From Anaerolineae bacterium (GTDB lineage Bacteria > Chloroflexota > Anaerolineae > UBA4142), in contig JAOACU010000085.1 in the NCBI GenBank assembly GCA_026417715.1, positions 1-9,744 of the forward strand: a stretch of DNA of 9,744 nucleotides, written 5' to 3'. The notes under the pieces were generated by a model that worked only from the letters and a program-made list of their open reading frames with translations, was not told the DNA's origin and made no database searches. Of this stretch, positions 6,094 to 9,744 are shown in pieces. Within the stretch, counting starts at the first letter, position 1. Each line of letters starts with the position of its first letter. The translations under genes and the position numbers were made by a program.

Positions 6094-7154
6094 GTCACTT
6101 CTTTGATCCGCATCTTGTCCAAATCCCATCGCCCGATGCCCATCTCGGCACCGTACTTGATGTAGGTGATTTCTTCGGGTTTGCGGAGGAACAAGAGTTT
6201 GGCGGCGTACGCATCGAGCGCGACGGGATCGTGTGATGCCATCACCAAATTGGTACGCACAACAAAATCGAGCGAGCCGCCTGTCGGACCTTTCACTGCT
6301 AGAGTGCGCACTGCGTCAATCACGTGGAGTGTCGGTCGGATGAGCGTGTTCAAATCGGCGATGCGTTGATCGAGCGCGGTGTGGAGCGCGGGCATATCCG
6401 TCACTACGCCGATCAAGTTCTTCATTGCGAGGGTGAGTTTAGCAATGTCGTGCGTTTTTGCAATCGGAACATTGATGACCACATCGGCTTTAAGAATGTC
6501 TTGGTACACTTTCCACTTTTTCAGATCGCGCGCGGTCTTGGGAAACTCGGTCTCGACGTATTTCATCGCCGACATAATTTCCATCTGCCCACCAACTTTT
6601 TCGACGGCTTCGCGAATACCGGATTTTCGATACGCCTCGGCTGGTGTGCCGTGAAACGGTTGATCCATCACGCGTACGCGTCGCGCCCCGGCTTCCAGAC
6701 ACATCTTGACAAGTTCAGCGATGACATCGGGATTCGTGGTCGTCGCGTATTCGGGACCGTACGCCGAGTTGCAAATGTTCGGCTTGATGATGACATCGTT
6801 ACCGGGCTTGACGAATCGGCGAATGCCACCGAGCGCGTCAATTGCCGCGCGCGTGATGGCGCTGGGATTCGCGCCGCGTGCAACCGCGATGTACGGATCG
6901 AACGCGGTGGGTGGCACAGGTGTCGCAGTCATTGTGGGCGTGGCAGTCGGAAGAGGCGTCGGTGTGAACGTTGCCGTCGCAGTGGGCGTGAGCGTTGCAG
7001 TAGGTGGCACGCGCGTCGCGGTATTCGTCGCAGTTGGCGCAAGCGTGGGTGTAGGAGTCGGTGTGGGTTGGCTACACGCGGCGAGCGTGTGTCCACCGGC
7101 TAGCGTCAGCATATACACAACCGAACGACGGAGAAATTCGCGGCGGGGTAGCAT
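6087..7154 (-). CDS. DUF362 lipoprotein with Tat-type signal (paralogue 2)
   Basis: 355 residues. The layout matches paralogue 1: twin-arginine motif PRREFLRR (3-10), lipobox LAAC with Cys27, then a Thr/Pro/Ala linker (28-85) that is longer and more regularly TPT-repeated, and a DUF362 domain from about 87 to the end with VIIKPNIC (121-128). Protein and DNA are closely similar to the gene at 783-1832, with many shared long words, so one copy arose by duplication. GGGAGG (7159-7164) precedes the ATG by four bases and directly abuts a heptamer array. The function is unknown; no redox or catalytic motif can be assigned with confidence. It may be cotranscribed with the PAP2-like gene upstream. 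Confidence 0.9.
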   Translation of the reverse strand: MLPRREFLRRSVVYMLTLAGGHTLAACSQPTPTPTPTLAPTATNTATRVPPTATLTPTATATFTPTPLPTATPTMTATPVPPTAFDPYIAVARGANPSAITRAAIDALGGIRRFVKPGNDVIIKPNICNSAYGPEYATTTNPDVIAELVKMCLEAGARRVRVMDQPFHGTPAEAYRKSGIREAVEKVGGQMEIMSAMKYVETEFPKTARDLKKWKVYQDILKADVVINVPIAKTHDIAKLTLAMKNLIGVVTDMPALHTALDQRIADLNTLIRPTLHVIDAVRTLAVKGPTGGSLDFVVRTNLVMASHDPVALDAYAAKLLFLRKPEEITYIKYGAEMGIGRWDLDKMRIKEVTA

Positions 7155-7164
7155 TGTACCTCCC

Positions 7165-7234
7165 TAGAGATTAGAGATTAGAGATTGGAGATTAGAGACT
7201 AGAGAATCTCCAATCTCTAATCTCCAATCTCTAT
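7165..7234. repeat. Mirrored heptamer tandem repeat upstream of the second DUF362 gene
   Basis: Six contiguous 7-base units (TAGAGAT three times, TGGAGAT, TAGAGAC, TAGAGAA; 7165-7206) are followed without a gap by four units in reverse-complement sense (TCTCCAA, TCTCTAA, TCTCCAA, TCTCTAT; 7207-7234). Bases 7180-7198 and 7214-7232 form a perfect 19-bp stem. The array ends exactly where the Shine-Dalgarno sequence of the DUF362 gene begins, so the hairpin would lie in the 5' leader and could influence initiation or readthrough from upstream. Nothing else is seen in the rest of the gap to 7283. Confidence 0.88.
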
Positions 7235-7283
7235 CATAAACCAGATGGATGACGAACCGCGTCCAAAGTCAGTCCGAATTTGG

Positions 7284-7727
7284 TCACACGCGCACCATCC
7301 ACCACCACGCCATCACGATACCGAGCGCGGCGCCGGCGGCGACTTGAATCGGCGTGTGTCCAAGTAGTTCGCGCAAACGGACTTCGCTGATCGGATGACC
7401 TTGAAAGAGTTCGTCAATGATTTGATTGAGAATGCGCGCTTGCATACTCGCCGCGCGACGAATGCCGGCGGCATCGTACATCACCACCATTGCAAGGACG
7501 AACGCAAGCGCAAAAGTTGTCGAAGCCAAGCCGTCTTGAATCGCGATGGCAGTGGCGAGTCCACACACCATCGCCGAATGCGACGAGGGCATTCCTCCCG
7601 CGCTGACGAGCAGACGCAGATTGAATTTGCGATACCACACCAGTTCGATGATGACTTTGAGTATCTGTGCCGTTGCCCAAGGGACGAACGTGGCTTGCAA
7701 CGCGCGATTATTCAAGAATGATTCCAA
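7284..7727 (-). CDS. Divergent PAP2-family (DUF212) membrane protein
   Basis: 147 residues from a TTG start at 7727. Family motifs are AGGMPSSHSA (43-52), YDAAGIRRAA (84-93) followed by QARILN, and LRELLGHTPIQVAAGAALGI (written in parts: LRELLGHT and PIQVAAGAALGI), with about four hydrophobic segments. The serine/histidine stretch resembles one of the phosphatase signatures of PAP2 enzymes; the family is related to membrane acid phosphatases, but its substrate is not established. TTG is preferred because AAGGAG sits seven bases upstream; an in-frame ATG at 7754 would put that ribosome site inside the gene and adds nine residues not typical of the family. The gene starts just after the stop of the xseB frame, suggesting coupling. 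Confidence 0.9.
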   Translation of the reverse strand: MESFLNNRALQATFVPWATAQILKVIIELVWYRKFNLRLLVSAGGMPSSHSAMVCGLATAIAIQDGLASTTFALAFVLAMVVMYDAAGIRRAASMQARILNQIIDELFQGHPISEVRLRELLGHTPIQVAAGAALGIVMAWWWMVRV

Positions 7728-7731
7728 CGTG

Positions 7732-7965
7732 CTACTCCTTAAAATCTTCAGCAATCAATTCCTCGCCGCGCGGCACCAGTTCTTTGATGCGTAGTTCTGC
7801 CGCGTAAAGGATTTAGCCGCAATTTTTGGCAAGTTCCATTCCGCGCTGAAACAGCGCGAGCGATTCATCGAGCGAAAGATCGCCGGCTTCGAGTTTAGCC
7901 ACAGTGGCTTGCAATTCGCGATAGAGGTCTTCAAACGATTCGGGTTGGTCTTTGGGTTTTGGCAT
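7732..7965 (-). pseudogene. xseB: Exodeoxyribonuclease VII small subunit, interrupted by one in-frame TAA
   Basis: XseB is the small subunit of exonuclease VII, which degrades single-stranded DNA together with XseA. From ATG 7965 (AAGGAA upstream) the frame reads MPKPKDQPESFEDLYREL, then LEAGDLSLDESLALFQRGMELAKNCG, where TAA occurs at 7813-7815 after 50 residues. The same frame then continues with ILYAAELRIKELV and ends at TAG (7732-7734). Together this is 77 sense codons plus the internal stop, the normal length of XseB, and both halves match the family (…SLDESLALFxRGxxLA…, …AELRIxEL). The stop takes the place of a residue normally after the conserved Cys, so one base change from a GAA, CAA or AAA codon explains it. 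It may be a pseudogene, a sequencing error or a truncated protein. xseA is not in the window. Confidence 0.82.
7735..7740 (-). promoter_or_regulatory. Ribosome binding site that selects the TTG start of the DUF212 gene
   Basis: AAGGAG on the minus strand, seven bases before TTG at 7727. The AAG GAG codons are also the last two of the xseB reading frame, whose TAG stop (7732-7734) follows, so ribosomes ending xseB could reinitiate here. Confidence 0.7.
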
Positions 7966-7987
7966 AGGTGTTTCCTTGTCTTCGCTT

Positions 7988-8059
7988 CAACGAATGTTGA
8001 ACGAATAAACGAATTTCTTCTGCCCGTTTACCGTTCGTTTATTCGCTCGCAATTCGTTG
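7988..8059. repeat. Palindromic repeat, copy 1
   Basis: Outer CAACGAAT (7988-7995), inner AACGAATAAACGAAT, a 19-base centre, inner TTCGTTTATTCG, and outer ATTCGTTG (8052-8059). The arms can form a long hairpin. It lies between xseB and the GxxExxY fragment. The same design recurs at 8363-8431 and 8447-8515 with different spacer bases, so these are members of a dispersed family. Confidence 0.85.
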
Positions 8060-8075
8060 AGGAAAAAACGCGTAC

Positions 8076-8345
8076 TCAATGTATCAACCTGCCCCATTTC
8101 TTTCTTCTGAACTCGGCAATCTTTTTCGGGGGAAAGATGCGTTTCCATTCTAAACGCGGTCTGCCAAAGTTGACAAGCAGACCGACATTGCACGTTTCGT
8201 CTTCATCGGCGGCAAAATAGTCAATCATCTGTGCTTCATCATCACCTGTGAGTTGGTGTGACTGCGCCTTGAGTTCCACCCACACGTGTCCTTCGGCGCG
8301 AAAATCGGGATTGTATTTGTTAGTGTCCATATGCTTGCTCCACAT
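8076..8345 (-). CDS. GxxExxY-family protein, N-terminally truncated remnant
   Basis: 89 residues from ATG 8345 (ATG 8330 is an alternative). The visible part, YNPDFRAEGHVWVELKAQ (11-28), LTGDDEAQMIDYF and VGLLVNFGRPRLEWKRI (54-70), is the C-terminal two thirds of GxxExxY proteins, which are usually about 125 residues and belong to the PD-(D/E)XK nuclease-like superfamily. The D14...E24-L-K26 arrangement would be the catalytic D-E-x-K set. The N-terminal part carrying the GxxExxY motif itself is missing; upstream the frame stays open but enters two palindromic repeats and then overlaps the small membrane gene in another frame. It is probably a decayed gene; whether the remnant is translated is unclear, as no Shine-Dalgarno is obvious. 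Palindrome copies lie on both sides. Confidence 0.8.
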   Translation of the reverse strand: MWSKHMDTNKYNPDFRAEGHVWVELKAQSHQLTGDDEAQMIDYFAADEDETCNVGLLVNFGRPRLEWKRIFPPKKIAEFRRKKWGRLIH

Positions 8346-8362
8346 TGAGTTGAACTTCGCCT

Positions 8363-8431
8363 CAACGAATTTCCAACGAATAAACGAATTTCTGTGGGCA
8401 ACCCATTCGTTTATTCGTTCAACATTCGTTG
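8363..8431. repeat. Palindromic repeat, copy 2
   Basis: Outer CAACGAAT, four spacer bases, inner AACGAATAAACGAAT, a centre including GGGCAACCC, inner ATTCGTTTATTCGTT, four bases, outer ATTCGTTG. This is the most symmetrical of the three copies. It lies just upstream of the GxxExxY remnant, where the missing N-terminal part would be expected. Confidence 0.87.
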
Positions 8432-8446
8432 AATCGAACCCCGCGT

Positions 8447-8515
8447 CAACAAATCTGCAACGAGTAAACGAATCTCGGCGGGCAACCAATTCGTTTATTC
8501 GTTGTCCATTCGTTG
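8447..8515. repeat. Palindromic repeat, copy 3, overlapping the end of a membrane protein gene
   Basis: Same 69-base design as copy 2, with two visible changes in the left arm (CAACAAAT, AACGAGTAAACGAAT) and an intact right arm. It starts 16 bases after copy 2. On the minus strand its right arm encodes the residues QRMDNE and the TAA stop of the membrane protein gene at 8495-8848. Confidence 0.86.
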
Positions 8516-8848
8516 AGTCGGTGACACCAAACCACGCGCCAACCACACCACCCCAATCACAATCAACAACAGTGGGAAGAAAGGCAGTTCGATTTCCAGA
8601 CGCAACAGCGCGCGCGCCAGATCGAATCCGCCTAGCGTGAGCGCAAGCGCGCCCAGAAAAATCGTGAAACTGCTTGTGGGAATCTTGCTGACATAGCGCG
8701 CCACATTCAAGCCGATTAAAATAATCCCGATGCCCATCGCGCCAACACCTTCGGGCAAAGTGCGCCACAAACCGGTGATGCCCCACCAAATGAAGAATGC
8801 ACCCCAAGCGATCGTTTCGTACTTGCGATTCAACGCGCGTGCATCCAT
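8495..8848 (-). CDS. Small four-helix membrane protein of unknown function
   Basis: 117 residues. Four hydrophobic segments are visible at about 12-28, 36-52, 60-77 and 90-106, rich in Gly, Ile, Leu and Trp; there is no signal peptide and no catalytic motif I recognise. A strong AGGAGGGG sequence precedes the ATG. It begins 18 bases after the stop of the ABC ATPase, so the two are probably cotranscribed, but it does not look like an ABC permease (too short, no EAA loop). The last residues, TQRMDNE, and the TAA stop are supplied by palindromic repeat copy 3, so the original C-terminus may have been replaced. Confidence 0.82.
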   Translation of the reverse strand: MDARALNRKYETIAWGAFFIWWGITGLWRTLPEGVGAMGIGIILIGLNVARYVSKIPTSSFTIFLGALALTLGGFDLARALLRLEIELPFFPLLLIVIGVVWLARGLVSPTQRMDNE

Positions 8849-8866
8849 TGCCCCTCCTAAGATGTC

Positions 8867-9715
8867 TCATTGCTTATCGAACACGGAATACGGTTCTTTC
8901 AACATCTCGCGCAAGACGCGCGCCTGTTCTGCAAACGCGGGTTGTTCGCGGCATCGTTCAGTACCCGCGATGGGATTTTCGATCACACGTACCGGTGAAC
9001 GATGCGGCGGCGCGCCCAACACCAAAATCTTTGCTCCCAGAAACACGGCTTGCTCGATGTTGTGTGTGACAAACACCGTTGTCATCTGCGTTTCGTTGTG
9101 CAGATCAAGCGCGAGTTGTTCAAGGTCTTCGCGCGTTGGTGCATCGAGCGCGGAGAATGGTTCATCGAGCAACAACACATCGGGTTCGAGGACGAGTGTG
9201 CGCGCGATCGCGACGCGCTGACGTTGCCCACCCGAAAGTTGCGCGGGGTACTTGTCGCGCAGATGCGCGATGCCCAAGCGTTCCAGCCACAATTCGACCG
9301 CTGACCGCTGACCGCTGACCGCTACGTCCTTCGACTTTGCTACGCTCCACTCAGGATGCGGTCTGCGGTTTGCCGTCGTCGGTCGTCGGTCGTCTTGTCC
9401 GTAAAACTCGCGAATGCGTAATCCCAGTTCCACATTCTCGCGCACCGTTGCCCAAGGGAGCAAGCCGTAATCCTGCAACACCAATCCTGTCTTGCCGCGA
9501 TTTTCTTTGCGCGGCACGCGTTCGCCATTCACCGTGATTGTCCCTGCGCTGGGTGCGCGCAAACCGACGATGAGGTGCAACAGCGTGGACTTGCCACAAC
9601 CCGATGCGCCAATCACCGACCAAAATTCTCCACGTTCGACGCGCCACGTGAACGCATCGAACAGCGGTGCGGGTTGGTTGGGGTAGGTGAAGGTGACATT
9701 GCAAAGGTCAATCAA
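8867..9715 (-). CDS. ABC transporter ATP-binding protein, nitrate/sulfonate/taurine (SsuB/TauB/NrtD) type, with repeat insertion
   Basis: 282 residues. This is the cytoplasmic ATPase of an importer for small anions such as sulfonates, taurine or nitrate; the substrate cannot be told from the ATPase alone. Motifs: Walker A GASGCGKST (36-44), Q-loop LQDYGLLPW (Gln81), signature LSGGQ (160-164), Walker B DVLLLDEPFSALD (179-191), H-loop THN (His218). Between RIREFYG and LWLERLGI about 34 extra residues (107-140) arise from period-7 and other repeats in frame; relatives have only a short helix linker there. The start is TTG at 9715; no Shine-Dalgarno is seen, because another heptamer repeat lies directly upstream, and an in-frame stop closes the frame at 9740-9742. 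The permease and binding protein are not in the window. Confidence 0.9.
   Translation of the reverse strand: MIDLCNVTFTYPNQPAPLFDAFTWRVERGEFWSVIGASGCGKSTLLHLIVGLRAPSAGTITVNGERVPRKENRGKTGLVLQDYGLLPWATVRENVELGLRIREFYGQDDRRPTTANRRPHPEWSVAKSKDVAVSGQRSAVELWLERLGIAHLRDKYPAQLSGGQRQRVAIARTLVLEPDVLLLDEPFSALDAPTREDLEQLALDLHNETQMTTVFVTHNIEQAVFLGAKILVLGAPPHRSPVRVIENPIAGTERCREQPAFAEQARVLREMLKEPYSVFDKQ
9296..9397. repeat. Intragenic repeat insertion in the ABC ATPase gene
   Basis: Four exact GACCGCT heptamers run from 9296 to 9323, and another period-7 run (GTCGTCG units) from 9375 to 9394. The stretch between them contains CTTCGACTTTGCTACGCTCC, similar in style to dispersed repeats. The block, about 102 bases, keeps the reading frame and encodes residues about 107-140, including SGQRSAV, a peptide typical of translated heptamer repeats. 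It falls in the helical subdomain before the signature motif. Confidence 0.8.
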
Positions 9716-9720
9716 GGTGC

Positions 9721-9744
9721 AGTGTTCGGTATTCAGTGTTCAGT
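9721..9744. repeat. Heptamer repeat at the right edge, upstream of the ABC ATPase
   Basis: AGTGTTC, GGTATTC and AGTGTTC are contiguous, followed by AGT at the window end, so the array may continue outside. It occupies the place where the ribosome site of the ABC gene would be. Confidence 0.65.

Noticed and set aside
5821..6165. A 114-codon plus-strand open frame after the AraC gene.
   Set aside because: It spans the terminator, the MITE and part of an antisense gene; the product is translated repeat.
6324..7103. Long plus-strand open frames opposite both DUF362 genes and the TPT linkers.
   Set aside because: They are antisense shadows of codon-biased genes; their Val/Gly/Ala- or Arg/Cys-rich products show no family motif.
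7235..7283. A possible sigma-70 promoter for the second DUF362 gene (TTGGAC with TATGAT on the minus strand).
   Set aside because: Spacing between the two hexamers is about 22 bases, too long for a credible promoter.
7988..8515. Spaced similar repeats that might be a CRISPR array.
   Set aside because: Only three palindromic units with unequal spacing of 303 and 15 bases, one gap holding a coding remnant; no regular spacers and no cas genes.
8076..8870. A 264-codon minus-strand open frame joining the GxxExxY remnant to sequence upstream.
   Set aside because: Its first half overlaps the convincing membrane protein gene in another frame, and its middle is translated palindromic repeat; only the last 89 codons look like a real protein.

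Overview
The window looks like chromosomal DNA of an Anaerolineae-like member of the Chloroflexota. This is inferred from style, not from a marker gene. The evidence is Thr/Pro/Ala-rich linkers behind lipoprotein signals, Tat-type lipoproteins, DUF362 and GxxExxY families, a CGCG-rich host composition and many short period-7 repeats. All genes except one AraC-type regulator lie on the minus strand.

Layout from left to right. 1-691: 5' part of hypD (NiFe-hydrogenase maturation), running off the left edge. 714-784: a mirrored heptamer repeat. 783-4702, read leftward as an apparent operon: cyclophilin-like lipoprotein, six-helix DUF4405 membrane protein rich in histidines, a Tat-type lipoprotein fusing an SUMF1/FGE-like domain to a flavodoxin, then a DUF362 lipoprotein. 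4703-4833: a compact divergent promoter region. 4834-5778 (+): an AraC regulator of the AraC_N/YqhC type, followed by a terminator. 5779-6086: no gene, but a palindrome, the terminator, a 142-bp MITE-like element with perfect 18-bp terminal inverted repeats and 10-bp target duplications, and another heptamer run. 6087-7154: a second DUF362 lipoprotein paralogous to the first. 7165-7234: a mirrored heptamer repeat. 7284-7727: a divergent-PAP2 (DUF212) membrane protein. 7732-7965: xseB interrupted by one in-frame TAA. 7988-8515: three copies of a palindromic repeat around an N-terminally truncated GxxExxY (PD-(D/E)XK-like) protein. 8495-8848: a small four-helix membrane protein whose C-terminus and stop codon come from the third palindrome. 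8867-9715: an ABC ATPase of the nitrate/sulfonate/taurine type, carrying an in-frame repeat insertion before its signature motif.

The most interesting functional unit is 1846-5778. A cyclophilin-like lipoprotein, a likely haem-binding membrane protein and a flavodoxin that appears to be exported folded and anchored by lipid suggest an extracytoplasmic electron-transfer module controlled by the divergent AraC protein. The flavodoxin carries an SUMF1 domain that lacks the catalytic cysteines. The module reads as less CGCG-rich than its surroundings and sits between two directly oriented DUF362 paralogues, which suggests insertion into, or exchange at, a duplicated DUF362 locus.

The second theme is repeats shaping genes. 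Period-7 arrays occur at five places, twice as a mirrored array and once inside an ABC ATPase reading frame. The palindromes flank or rewrite the ends of coding regions.
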